NCBI GenBank assembly: GCA_012932865.1
Contig: SAXG01000012.1
Span: 372,001 to 436,000 of the forward strand
Source of the DNA: Amylostereum areolatum
Lineage: Eukaryota; Basidiomycota; Agaricomycetes; Russulales; Stereaceae
Length of the DNA stretch: 64,000 nt
Direction of reading: 5' to 3'
Shown here: piece by piece, positions 34,212 through 45,637 of the stretch
Layout: every line of letters begins with the position of its first letter
Position numbering within the stretch: the first letter of the stretch is position 1
Made by a program: the position numbers and the translations under genes
Notes under the pieces: generated by a model
The model's database searches: none
Seen by the model: the letters and a program-made list of their open reading frames with translations, nothing else
Told to the model about the DNA's origin: nothing

Positions 34212-34517
34212 GGCAAATTGCTCGGACGTAAGACTGGCGTTAGGAGGAAAGGTGCGGGTAAGTAAGGGAGATGAGTCCTATGGGACACGGGGGTGAGAGA
34301 TTATCGCAAGCCACGTGACGTCATAGTGTCTGGAGTTTCCACTGCCAGTTTCCGGTCTGGACCTACGCCTGGTACAAGCCTCGAACGAGATTCACGCTCT
34401 GAGCTGGAGCAAGGCAGGGCTTGCAAGTTCATCACACTAAGCAATCAAGGAGATCCGATGTCCTCACCAACGTCCGACAGACGTGGCCTGTATTCAACGA
34501 AATTACAACAGCAATAT
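34212..34517. promoter_or_regulatory. RPE1 upstream region / COX13 3' flank
   Basis: 306 bp with no coding signal. Both neighbours are on the minus strand. Confidence 0.4.
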
Positions 34518-35119
34518 CTAAGCGTCCCTCATGTCCTTGTTGATCTACAATGGGCGAGCGCGTAAGCAAAGTAGAGCGATAGAGACAAGCAAAAGGTATA
34601 AACGTACATGAGGGTTGAAGAAAAGGCTGTTGGGACCCCACGGGAAGGGCTTGCTGCGACGGTTGAGGTAGTCGTAGGCGGGAGGCTCAGGGAGGTGGCC
34701 GCCGTTCTCCTTCCTCTCGTGCTCGAGGTGGGCAGCGTGCTCCACCTCAACGTTTCGGACCCAGGCCAAGATGGCGAAAGCTGCGGGGATTAACTGTGGT
34801 TCGGTTACGGAGATGGGCGATACACACCACCGGGGACACAGACGAAGAAGCTAAGGGGAGACCACTTCAGAAGTAAGTTCATTCAAGGTAGACGAAGGGC
34901 CTTCACCTGATCCTACGCCAGAGCTGAGTGGTGCCTGCAAGCAGTTGTAAACGCGCGAGTTACGGTGAAGTAGTAAACAACGGACCCTTAGCGTGCTCCT
35001 TTACGGCGTTACGCTTGGCGACCCATTCGGAGGGAGGAGCATCGACAACAAGAGAGTAGCTGCGAGCCTTGGAGGCCGTCCTGGCAGCGGTACGAGCGTT
35101 TCGGGACAAGGAGAGACAT
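34518..35119 (-). CDS. COX13: cytochrome c oxidase subunit VIa (Cox13)
   Basis: The small nuclear-encoded inner-membrane subunit of complex IV. Basic, Ala/Arg-rich presequence ARTAARTASKARSYS, then DAPPSEWVAKRNAVKEHAKG, a TM helix split by introns (LWRRISFFVCVPG, AAFAILAWVRNVEVEHAAH), and the family signature YDYLNRRSKPFPWGPNSLFF followed by NPHINKDMRDA after the last splice (gtacgt at 34611). Stop 34518-34520. The start ATG at 35117-35119 reads MSLLV and joins the presequence only if one base is removed from the G3/C3 run at 35103-35105. Without this the first exon runs into an unrelated frame. Confidence 0.87.
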
Positions 35120-35322
35120 GGGAGAGTGCGAGTGAGTGGTGGTTAGAGGTCGATAGGCGTCCGTTCGCGGACAAAAACGGGGGCTCAGCGTAGACTCCCT
35201 CCCAGTCAGCCTCAAGGGAGGGTGTTATGACGTGAGACTGGCATGTCAGCAACAATATTGGCAGATGACGCGTCTTGCTCGCGCGGCCTTGACTTGCTGC
35301 TCTCTTCTTCCTCCACGTTCAA

Positions 35323-38300
35323 ATGGTACCTCACCCCCAGTCCTCCGCCGCGGGCGTGCTTGCTCTGCTTTCAGAATCGGAGCCTGTCATTCGACAACAC
35401 GCGCTCAAGTCTTTGATCACCCTCGTTCCCCAGTTTTGGACTGAAATATCCGAGCACATTGCTCTCATGTTAGTTCTCCTCTCCCGTCCCTGTCCACCTA
35501 TTGCTCAACGCTTATCGGGCAGCGAATCTATATACGAGGGCAATGAACTGTCCTCGAATGCACGCGCTCTTGCCGCCCTTTTGGCCAGCAAGATATACTA
35601 CTACCTCGAAGACTACGACGAAGCCCTGTCCTTCGCTCTTGGCGCAGGGAGCGCGTTTGAGAAGGATGCTCTTGTCTCAGGAAACGAGGAATACGCAGAA
35701 ACAATAGTTTGTAAGTTTTCCTTCCGCGCTACACGCGTCAACATCACCCTCAATCCGTCTGCAGCCAGGGCCATTGACAGGTACATTGAGGCGCGATCGC
35801 AAGATCAGACCGACAAGGTGGATCCACGCTTGCGCGACATCATCGAAGGCATATTCCGTCGCTGTATTGAAGATGGTGATCTGAAGCAGGTATGGCGCAG
35901 TCTGAAGAGCGAAGGTGCCATACTGACTGCTGTCCATAGGCTATTGGCATAGCCCTAGAATCTCGGCGCCTGGATGTCATCTCTCATATCTTCGCGCAAA
36001 CTCGGGATACAAGTCTTTTAGCGTATGCGATGGAGGTTGTTCTTGAAAACAACTTCTCACTGCTGTACCGGGACGAAGTGTTGAACTTCCTTTACCCTCT
36101 CTTCCCTCCTCTTGTGGACGAGTCGGGCTCGCCTTACATCCACACCCTCATGCGCCTCCTTGTCACCCTCAGCAGCCCCTCCCTCACTGTTCCCCTCATC
36201 GTCTCTTTGGTCCCCAAGCAAGAATTGATGGCGTACCAATTGGCGTTCGATTTGGTCAGTGGAGGGGCCCAAGATTTTTTGGAAAGTGTGCGCAAGGACC
36301 TTCCCGAGGGCGACGAGGTTTGTCATATTTTCTGTTCCAAGAAGTAGAAATTTATCTTTCATCAAGGATACGAAGGCGACGTTCGACACGCTACGGGCTA
36401 TACTAAGCGGGCACGAATCTGTTCAGTTATACCTTGAGTTCCTCAGGAAGAACAACAAAACGGACCTCTTGATCTTGAAGAACACAAAGGTGCGTTGGCT
36501 GCGGCAATTTCTTCCTGTGCGAGCGTGCTTCATGGGCATCTTCAGGACTTCCTGGAAGCACGGTCATCAGTCTACCACACCACCGCCGTCACGTTTCAAA
36601 ACGCATTTATGCATGCCGGCACTGGCTCTGATCACTGGCTACGTTCCAACCTAGACTGGTTGGGATATGCTGCCAACTGGGGCAAGTTTACCGCTACGGC
36701 TGCGCTTGGGGTGATTCACAAGGGCAACTTCCAAGAAGGCATGACCATTCTCGGCCCCTACCTTCCAAATCAAAACGGAGGCGAAAGCAACCTTGCCGGC
36801 GCCGCTTATTCGGAGGGCGGGTCTTTGTTTGCGTTGGGACTTGTCAACGCCGGCGTTGGCAGCGGGCAGACCGTGGAGAATTTTTTGCGAGAGATCCTGA
36901 AGGCTGCTCAAGGTGAAATCGTCCAGCACGGCGCGGCTTTGGGCCTGGGTGTGGCGGGCATCGGTGGCCATAACGCAGAAGCATACGATGATCTGAAGCA
37001 AGTTCTTTTCAGTGACTCTGCCATTGCGGGCGAGGGAGCAGGCTATGCGATGGGATTGATCATGCTGGGCACGGGGGACGCAACCTGCGCGGACGAAATG
37101 CTCACATATGCACGCGAAACACAGCATGAGAAGATCATTCGCAGTCTGTCCATCGGACTGGCGTTTTTGTTCTACGGACGTCAAGAGCAAGCGGACGGCA
37201 TCGTAAAGGAGTTGTTGGAAGAAAAGGTGAGCCTATTGATCCCACACTCGAGCAGAAATCGTTAAACGTTACCGTAGGATCCTATCCTGCGATACGGTGC
37301 CGTCTATACACTAGCGTTGGCCTATGCGGGCACGTCTAACAACGAGGCCATTCGCAAGCTTCTGCACGTCGCCGTCTCCGATACGTCCGATGACGTCCGT
37401 CGTGCTGCCGTGACTTCTTTGGCGTTCCTTCTGTTCAAGAATCCGACCCAGGTCCCGCGCATCGTTCAGCTTCTGAGCGAGAGCTACAACCCCCACGTTC
37501 GATGCGGAGCTACTCTCGCTTTGGGTATCGCGTGTGCAGGGACAGGTCTTCAAGATGCGGTGGACATTTTGGAGCCCATGACCAAGGACAGCGTTGATTT
37601 CGTTCGTCAAGGAGCTTTCATCGCCCTCGGCATGGTTCTTGTCCAACAGTCGGAAGCCGTCTCGCCCTCTATCACATCGACCCGAGCATTGTACACTAGG
37701 ATAATCTCAAACAAACACGAGGATCCTATGGCTCGTTTCGGGGCCGCTCTTGGACAAAGCTTCATTGATGCTGGTGGTCGAAACGTCACCATCAGTTTAC
37801 AGAGCCGTGCGGGTACCAGAAACACTAGTGCCATTGTCGGCATGACCATGTTTTGCCAATTCTGGTATTGGTACCCGCTTACTCTTTGCGCCAGCTTAGC
37901 CTTCGAGCCAACGGGCATCATCGGACTGACCAAGGATATCAAGGTATGTTTAGATCGTTTGAGAGCGACGTTAAGCCTTACCCATGATATTTTTCAGGTT
38001 CCCAAATTCGACCTCATCTCCAACGCTAAGCCCAGTTTGTTCGCATATCCGCCTTCGACGACTCCGCCGAAAAAAGAAACAGCTGTAAAGGTTGCAGCTG
38101 CTGTCTTATCCACTACGGCTAAGGTTCGCGCGAGAGAGCGTCGAAAGGCGGCTGATTCTATGGACACGGTACAGTCGATCTCTGATATGTTCCATCCTCA
38201 ATGCTGATTCTGGAAAATAGGAGGAAAAGCCCGAAGGGAAGAAGGATACCGATATTGAGATGAAGTCGGATGAACCTCCTGCAACGTCTTCTCCGGAGGG

Positions 38301-38804
38301 TGCTTCGGACAGTCAACAAGTTGATAGCAAGCCTATCAAGCGCAAGGAGCCGGGCTTCGAGACCATCGGCAACTTCACCCGAGTCACGCCTGCTCAATCA
38401 ACCTACGTCGTATTTCCTTCCAGTTCCCGTTACCAACCCGTGCGCCCACTATCCACACGACTTCCTACATCATCGAGGACTGGAAGGGGAGGAAAATCCA
38501 TCGCGACCTCCCTCGCATCGGAGAAGTACGCTGGTGGAGGCGGGATCATCATGCTCATCGACACGCAGCCGGAAGAAGCGACGGAGTATGTCGAGGCATT
38601 CGTTCCACCACCCCAACCGCCTGTGGTCATTGCGGGGAACCCAGACGCCGCGTATTGGAATGCGCCACCGCTCCATATATCTTTGGATGAAAATGTTCCC
38701 GACGCTGACCCCCCTCAACCCTTCGAGGTAAGCGACGCTATAAATTTCCGTGCACTGTCACATCCTGACTTTTCTCCTAGTACCCGTTCGATGAAGATAC
38801 GTAG
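35323..38804 (+). CDS. RPN2: 26S proteasome regulatory subunit Rpn2 (PSMD1)
   Basis: The largest scaffold subunit of the 19S base. The N-terminal helical solenoid begins AAGVLALLSESEPVIRQHAL. The toroid of PC repeats is clear: AALGVIHKGNFQEGMTILGP, GALFALGLVNAG-type units, GAALGLGVAGIGG, GAGYAMGLIMLGTG, IRSLSIGLAFLFYGR, LRYGAVYTLALAYAG, VRRAAVTSLAFLLF, VRCGATLALGIACAG and VRQGAFIALGMVLVQ. The C-terminal part has RNVTISLQSRAGTRN, YWYPLTLCASLAF, a charged KAKE-type linker and NFTRVTPAQSTYVVF with RYQPVRPL, ending FEYPFDEDT after the last splice. Stop 38802-38804. Several short canonical introns; no frame breaks seen. Confidence 0.95.
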
Positions 38805-38922
38805 TAATAGGCATCCGAACTTCTGAATAATGTAGCGCACTCCCGTACCTTCGCTTTTTTCTGTATATCTGGCTTGATGAGCACACTCGACGCTCCTCGA
38901 CGCGTCGGTTCTGAATATATGC

Positions 38923-38959
38923 GTGACATACTGTGACATAAACGTGACCTAAGAGTCAC
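38923..38959. promoter_or_regulatory. cluster of GTGAC words upstream of importin alpha
   Basis: Three direct GTGAC copies (38923, 38933, 38944) and one inverted copy (38955-38959) lie within 37 bp, about 110-145 bp before the SRP1 ATG. Spacing of about 10-11 bp would place them on one helix face. No known factor is assigned. Confidence 0.35.
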
Positions 38960-39066
38960 CGTGGCGTTCTTTGTGCGATTTCTTTTCGAGAAGCGAGTCC
39001 CTTTGAGCTCGCTCACGCCTCGTTCCTTCTTCCTTCCTCTCACATCTGCCACTCAAAATTTCCACC

Positions 39067-40938
39067 ATGTCTGAACGCACAAGCGCGACCCGTCGTGAGA
39101 GTAAGATGCATCCTATCTTTTCTCTATCCTTTTGATCGCTGACGCGTCGATGCAGATTACAAGAACAAAGCTCTGAAGCAGGACGAGCTGCGTCGTCGCC
39201 GCGAAGAGCAACAGGTCGAGATCCGTAGACAGAAGCGCGAGGAGAACATCGCTAAGAGGCGCAACTTCATCGCCTCTACTGGCCCCGATTCCGATGACGA
39301 GGCGACGACCAGCAACTGGGACCCTCCCGTATGCATGCATCCTAGGATGGTATATGTGCTCTACTGACACTCGATTGTAGCTCGCCGAAGAGATGATGGG
39401 TGGCGTTTTCTCTGAGGACCCCGATCGCCAACTCGATGCGACCACCAAGTTCCGCAAGCTGCTCTCGAAGGAGAAGAACCCCCCAATCGAAAAGGTCATT
39501 GAATGCGGCGTCGTCCCGCGCTTTGTTGAGTTCCTGCAGCGCGGCCACTCCATGCTTCAGGTAGGATATCCTTATATCCTGTTCCTTGGTTTTGTTTCTA
39601 ATTTGCTCCCGTCTAGTTTGAAGCCGCGTGGGCGTTGACCAACATCGCATCTGGTACACAAGAGCACACCCAGGTCGTCATCGATTCTCAGGCCGTACCC
39701 GAATTTATCAATCTCTTGTCTTCCCCAGTTTTAGACGTTCGGGAGCAAGCTGTTTGGGCTTTGGGCAACATCGCCGGAGACAGCCCTCAGTGCCGTGACT
39801 ATGTCCTGAAGACAGGCGCCCTTCGCCCTCTTCTCACACTGTTGAGCGAGAATCACAAGATTAGCATGCTTCGCAATGCCACCTGGACTCTCAGCAACTT
39901 CTGTCGTGGAAAATCGCCCCAGCCTGACTGGGACTTGGTGCGTTCTGACTGTCATTCGATGACTGTATGTTTGATTGACTCGTTCGCCGTGGTAGATCGC
40001 ACCGGCTCTGAATGTGCTTACGAAGCTCATCTACTCGGTGGATGACGAGATACTCATTGATGCCTGCTGGGCAATCTCTTACCTCTCCGATGGTTCCAAT
40101 GACAAAATTCAAGCTGTCATCGAATCAGGAGTCTGCCGCCGCCTCGTCGATCTTCTCCTGCATCCTTCAACCTCTGTTCAGACCCCCGCTCTCCGCTCCG
40201 TTGGGAACATCGTAACGGGCGACGACCTGCAGACGCAAGTTGTCATCGCCTCAGGTGCCCTTCCCGCGTTATTGTCGCTGCTGTCGTCGCCGAAAGATGG
40301 TATTCGGAAGGAGGCGTGCTGGACCATATCCAACGTTACTGCCGGATCACCCCCTCAGATTCAGGCTGTTATCGACGCCAACATCATCCCTCCTCTTATC
40401 AACATCCTTTCTAATGCCGATTTCAAGACACGCAAGGAGGCTTGTTGGGCGATCTCCAATGCTACGTCCGGTGGGCTCCAAGAGCCAAGCCAAATTCGCT
40501 ACCTCGTCTCGCAGGGCTGCATCAAACCCCTTTGCGACCTGCTCACGATGATGGACAACAAGATCATTCAAGTTGCTCTCGATGGTCTTGACAACATATT
40601 GAAGGTTGGAGAACAGGACAAGGCCGACGCTGGACCTGGCGGTATCAACAAGTACGCGCAGTACGTCGAGGAGGCCGGTGGCATGGTCACAATCCACAAC
40701 CTTCAGCAACACGACAACATCGATATCTACAAGAAGGCATTCAACATCATGGACAAGTACTTCCCTGACGAGGAGGAGATGGAGGCCGCTATTGCGCCCG
40801 CGCACGTCGATGGCAGCGGCGCTTTCACCGTACGTCTTGTCCTATGTTTTCCGGATGAGTTACTAAAGCAGTATCCTTGTTCAGTTCAATCCGGCCGAGA
40901 ATGTGACTCCTGCTGGTGGCTTCAGCTTCGGCCAGTGA
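39067..40938 (+). CDS. SRP1: importin alpha (karyopherin alpha, Srp1)
   Basis: Adaptor for classical nuclear import. The N-terminal importin-beta-binding domain is basic ([20 protein letters not shown]). Ten Armadillo repeats follow with the NLS-binding W-N ladders: [91 protein letters not shown]. The C-terminus carries an acidic patch and ends PAGGFSFGQ. Start context ccaccATG at 39067; stop 40936-40938. Intron joins keep frame. Confidence 0.96.
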
Positions 40939-41302
40939 TGGATTAATTTGTTGTAGACGACATACTTTACGACCTTACGTGTTTTTCTCGTTTTTTGAGC
41001 TGTCTGAAACTGTCCGTTGTACAAGCTTGGGGTTAGCACTTTCTTTGTATCAATCACTTTGCTTTTCGCATGTTTTCCTGGTTTCGTTGTGATCGTGCAT
41101 GTTTTGTTCCCTTCAAGCACTTCTCTCTCCCAGGTATAGCACGTATTAGGAACACCCACAAATGTAACATGAGTGCTGTGGATCGGTCAAAACGCGGGTA
41201 AGAAGCTTGCAATTGGTGGCGTCGACTTTGTCGGTGTTACATCCTGTGACCGGAGTCACCGAGCTCCCACCATCCTCCGTGCACTGCCTATCTCCCTCCG
41301 AT
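40939..41302. other. spacer SRP1 / LSM5
   Basis: 364 bp, T-rich 3' flank of SRP1 then the LSM5 promoter. No gene seen. Confidence 0.4.
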
Positions 41303-41776
41303 GGCCTCTCAAATTCTACCTCTTGGTAAGCTTGGTCCCCGAGTGAGATGAAAGTGCATGCTTCGAACTGACCAAGGACGATTGCAGAGCTGATTGACCG
41401 ATGCATTGGATCAAGGATATGGGTCGTCATGAAGAACGACCGCGAGTTCACTGGCACACTCCTTGGGTTTGATGATTTCGTCAGTAAGTGGTACCTCCTC
41501 AACCCGAGCCTTATCAAACCTAATAAGAACCCTAGACATGGTTCTCGAGGACGTGACCGAATAGTACGTTTCCAACAGGGCTGTCCCGTTTCTTTCCCTA
41601 ACGCGATCTCCCCCAGCGAGATCACCCCCACAGGACGCAAAAAAACGAAACTGATGCAGACGCTTTTGAACGGGAATAACATCTGCTTGGTGCGGCTCTA
41701 CATTCTCCTGCGCAAACCGCCTTTCTCATGGCGTTCATAGCTCATCCCTGGCAGCGACGGGCCAGATGGTCCTTGA
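41303..41776 (+). CDS. LSM5: U6 snRNA-associated Sm-like protein Lsm5
   Basis: An 85-residue Sm-fold protein from five exons. Sm1 motif: [20 protein letters not shown] then [14 protein letters not shown]. Sm2 motif: [13 protein letters not shown]. The family start [14 protein letters not shown] is present. Lsm5 belongs to the Lsm1-7 ring (mRNA decay) and the Lsm2-8 ring (U6 snRNP). Introns: gtaagc after codon 8, gtaagt after FDDFV, gtacgt after VTE-TA, gtgcgg after NNICL. Stop 41774-41776. Confidence 0.94.
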
Positions 41777-42164
41777 TCACGGTCGGCTGCACGGTGACAT
41801 CAACACCACGAATCACGTCCAGCGAGGTCATGTATAAAATTTCACATTCGGGGCGACGAACAGCTGGGAATCTGCTAAGCGATCTTACTCGCACTTTCCC
41901 CGTACTGTTCTTAGGTATACCGCCGCTGCTGGCTGTAATACGCTCGTTTCTGCATCGATGAAAGTATCATAGAAGTCTAACTGACTGTGACGGCTGTCTG
42001 TATAAATAATCTTGCCAACGGTGGACATGCGTTGCACACCAACATGAAATTGGAGGGCGGCACAATGACAACACGCTCGAAATTGAAACGACTTCGGGAA
42101 AGTTTGAAGTCAGGGTGAAGTACAAGTGATTTCTCACGGCTTTCCTTTCCCCGACATCCACACC
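41777..42164. other. spacer LSM5 / MRPS16
   Basis: 388 bp with no coding signal. Several in-frame stops in all frames. Confidence 0.4.
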
Positions 42165-42550
42165 ATGGTCGTCCGCCTTCGCCTGGCCATGCACGGCCTC
42201 CGCAATAACCGTATATTCCACCTCGTAGCGATCGACCTTCGTAAACGACGTGACGCGAAGCCCATCGAGCTCCTCGGTATCTACGACCCACGCCTACGTC
42301 TCGGACAAGCGCATAAGACCATGGAATGGAGCGTAGACCGCATCAAGTATTGGCTGGAAAAGGGGGGCGCGCTTCCGAGCAAGTCGGTTGTAAAGCTACT
42401 AGAGAGGGTGAGCACCATTACCGTGTAGTGGAACACTTCGTGCTGAACTCGTTCCGTGTCCAGGGTGGCATCATCCCACCAGACTCAAAATACCATCCCA
42501 AGGCCACAGGTCCTCCTGCATCAGCCTCTATAACTACTCCCAGCACGTAG
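42165..42550 (+). CDS. MRPS16: mitochondrial small-subunit ribosomal protein bS16m
   Basis: About 110 residues from two exons. Typical bS16 start VVRLRLAMHGLRNNRIFHLV, then KPIELLGIYDPR, a helix WSVDRIKYWLEKGGALPSKS, VVKLLER, and after the intron (gtgagc to gtccag) GGIIPPDSKYHP with a Ser/Thr/Pro tail, stop 42548-42550. bS16 binds 16S-type rRNA early in small-subunit assembly. No obvious cleavable presequence, as in many fungal homologues. Confidence 0.92.
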
Positions 42551-42824
42551 TCTACTTCCCGGTCATTCGCATCCAGTGGACCCGGTCGTCGCTGACGCGT
42601 CATCGCTGGCGTATGGGGCGGACAACCGTGCACAGAATGGAGGTTCGGCCATGGCGTAAGCTGACGACGCACACACTGTAGGCTTGCCAGGAGCTCGGAC
42701 GGGTCTGTCCTAGCAGCAATCGTATACTCTCCCCACATAATGCAAATCACTAATACTACACAACCCACGACGTCCTTGTTTTCTGGAACGCGGTACATAA
42801 CGTTTCAAACGGTTTAGTACGAAT

Positions 42825-43719
42825 TCATTCGCCTTCGAGCAACGCCACTATGTCATCGTGTCCTGCAACTTTGGCGAGTGCTAGTGCGGTAAATTCGTCG
42901 GGGTCCTATGGTAGAGGTGATTAGCGGTGAGGACCAGATATACAAACTGCGATCACCTCCAGACTTCTATCGGCGCCTTTGGAGAGCAAGGCCTTCACTG
43001 CTGAAAAACTCCCGCGGTCTGCTGCGAGATGCAATGCTGTATACCCCTGCAACAAGACCGGTCAAAAGGAGGTAGACCAGATGCAGCAACACCCACATAG
43101 TCGTCCCTCGCGTTCACGTCCACACCAGGTGATGCATCTATGAGCAGCACTATGGCAAGCCCATCGTCCTGTACAGCGAGGCTGTGAAGTTCGCTGGATC
43201 CCTTTCCCGAGGCATCCTCATCTTGCGGTCTCGCGAGGGTGCTGACTGCAACGCCCATACCACTTCCTCCCCTCCCCCTCCCCCTCTTGATTCCGGGTAG
43301 TCCAAAGAACCGTCCGAGTCGTCGTCCTGATGGCTTTATCTGCACAAGGGATACGTCTTCCTTCCATCCCAGTTCTCGAGAGATATCCAGATATCGTTGT
43401 TCCGCATCCGACAGTCGCTTTTCGTAGTCTTTGCTCGCCTGAGCCCACGCGTCCCATTTCGCCCGGCCCGTCATGTCAAAAAACGACGGACGGGAGGTAT
43501 TCGGGGATGGGGAAACCGTAAGGATCTTGAAAAGGCCATAAAGCTGTAGGGAAACAGTCCCGGCGTACGGAAGTTGGTCAGGGACTTGGGCTGATGAATA
43601 CGAAGGGGCTGGAGGACCTCCAGTTTCAACGCGTTGGACACATTTGACAAGGAGGGTGCATTGGACATGTATTGAGCAGCATTTGAAAAGGCAGGAGATG
43701 TGTTGTAAGCATCGCTCAT
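42825..43719 (-). CDS. acyl-CoA-binding protein with ankyrin repeats (ACBD6-like)
   Basis: The N-terminal ACBP fold reads FSNAAQYMSNAPSLSNV, then after splicing LKLELYGLFKILTVSPSP and SRPSFFDMTGRAKWDAW, the acyl-CoA pocket sequences (Y and K residues of the YGLxK and FxxxxxKWxAW motifs). A basic Gly/Arg-rich linker follows, then ankyrin repeats (VNARDDYGYTALHLAADRG after splicing; FTALALAKVAGHDDIVALL). It ends LLEGE, stop 42825-42827. ACBD6-type proteins bind long-chain acyl-CoA and link it to protein acylation or lipid metabolism. Three or more introns. Confidence 0.9.
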
Positions 43720-43852
43720 GGTGAATGGAGGGCAAGGCTAAAGCTGAAGCGCTGAAGAACGGTCATTGAGAATCTGACAAGTCTAAGATCGATTATGTAA
43801 CGCCAATATTAGCTGTAGGTCTAATAGTACTCCGAGTCGTAGAAACGATCCT

Positions 43853-45275
43853 TCATACGAGACCAGCAGCTTTCATCGCCTGTGGACCGGTCAGCAAGAC
43901 CCAACAATTCATGTAAGAACAAGCCCACTGACCTTGAGCATCTCAGAACCGATCTTAGCGGGGCTATCGGTGACGATAGCACCTGCCTTCTCAAGAGCCG
44001 CCACCTTGTCTGATGCCGCACCTATGAGCAGATGGTCAGATTAGCTGATCATAGTTGTACGAGACAGCCGAGGGACATGCCTTTGCCGCCAGAGATGATG
44101 GCACCAGCATGACCCATGCGCCTTCCAGGGGGGGCGGTACGGCCAGCGATGAAGCCAACCACAGGTTTCGGCTTGGCGCGGCTGAGGTTGTACTGTTGAA
44201 GATATGCCGCCGCCTCTTCCTCCATGCTACCGCCGATTTCACCAATGATGACGATACCTGTCCATGACACTCAGATTGATGCACCAACAGCATACGAAAC
44301 GAAACTCACCCTCGGTGGCGTCGTCTTCAAGGAAAACCTTGATCACATCAAGATGGTGCGTGCCAGGGAAAGGGTCACCACCGATTCCAACGCAAAGGGT
44401 TTGACCGAGGCCGACATCGGTCGTTTGAGCAACAGCCTCATAAGTGAGCGTCCCAGAGCGCGAAACGATACCTGCCTCGCGTCAGCGAGTGAGTTCCACA
44501 AATCTGTATGAACGGGACGTACCGATCTTGCCCGGCGTGTGGATGTGTCCGGGTTGGATGCCCATCTTGCACCCAAGAGGGTTGATGATGCCGGGGCAGT
44601 TGGGACCCACGAGACGAGACTTGGACTGGCTGTTGAGCGCATTGACGACCTGTGGGGAAGAGCTTTAAAACGCGGGTACCCAGAATATTGCATGCGCACG
44701 CACCCGAATTTCGTCAGCTTGAGGAATACCCTCAGTGATGCACACAATAAGACCAATCTCATTTTCAATCGCTTCGATGATAGCATCTGCGGCGGAGGGA
44801 GGGGGCACGTAGAGAACAGTCGCGTCGGGCCTGGCCTCTCGGACAGCCTGAGATACAAAACATTTTAGAGAACGTGGAGCTGATATAAAGGAGGATGTAT
44901 ACCTCCTTTACGGACCCAAAGACAGGGAGTCCGAGGTGGGTCGTGCCCGCCTTCTTTGGGGACACACCTCCGACCATGTTAGTACCGTACGCGAGAGCCT
45001 CTTTCACATGGAAAGTAGCCTATGGAAATGTTAGACAAGTCGTTAGAGACGTTTACAACGTTTGCGACGTGCAGTTTTTCCTGTGAAACCTTGGCAGAGC
45101 ACTCTGGTATCCTTGTGGATGAGGAGATTGCGTATGGTATCTTCGTAGCTGCGTCTCGTGGCAGACTGCGAGAAGGCCCGGCGTCCAGCTGAGCGAGGAG
45201 TGAGCGAGAGAAGAACAAAATAAAAATGATGAAGATACCGCTGGCTGCGAGGGGGCGACGGAGGGGAGAGAGCAT
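43853..45275 (-). CDS. LSC1: succinyl-CoA ligase alpha subunit, mitochondrial
   Basis: TCA-cycle enzyme making ATP/GTP from succinyl-CoA in the matrix. The presequence is split by an intron ([12 protein letters not shown], then [17 protein letters not shown]). The CoA-binding Rossmann domain reads QGFTGK, then [20 protein letters not shown] and [10 protein letters not shown]. The ligase domain shows [62 protein letters not shown] and [20 protein letters not shown]. The active-site histidine that is phosphorylated lies in the GHAGAI motif. Ends MKAAGLV, stop 43853-43855. Seven or more introns. Confidence 0.95.
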
Positions 45276-45637
45276 GGTACAGAGGGCAGAGGACTCGGAG
45301 GGGGAAGGAAGATGGACCCGGAGCAACGCCGGCCAATGTTTAAGATACCTGCTCACGTAACCCGTCTGGCGTGACCGACGCGGTTTGCGAATGGCAAAGG
45401 GGCCCCAGGCGAAGCGAAGGCAGCCCGCTGGCAGTCCGACGTGCCGTTATATCCGCACATGTGCTTTTCTCGCCCTCCCGACGGTGGACTTTATGCGTAC
45501 CAGATGATGTGCGGAAAGGAGCAGAGCGTTTACAGCCGTGTCGGCTCAGCGGCACCCCGGCATCAGGTATGAAGCGATGGTAATAGATGTCACAACTCGT
45601 TTACACTTCTACGTCTTCTCCCTACAATATCGTCTCT
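45276..45637. other. spacer LSC1 promoter / MTR10 3' flank
   Basis: 362 bp, both neighbours on the minus strand. No coding signal. Confidence 0.4.
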
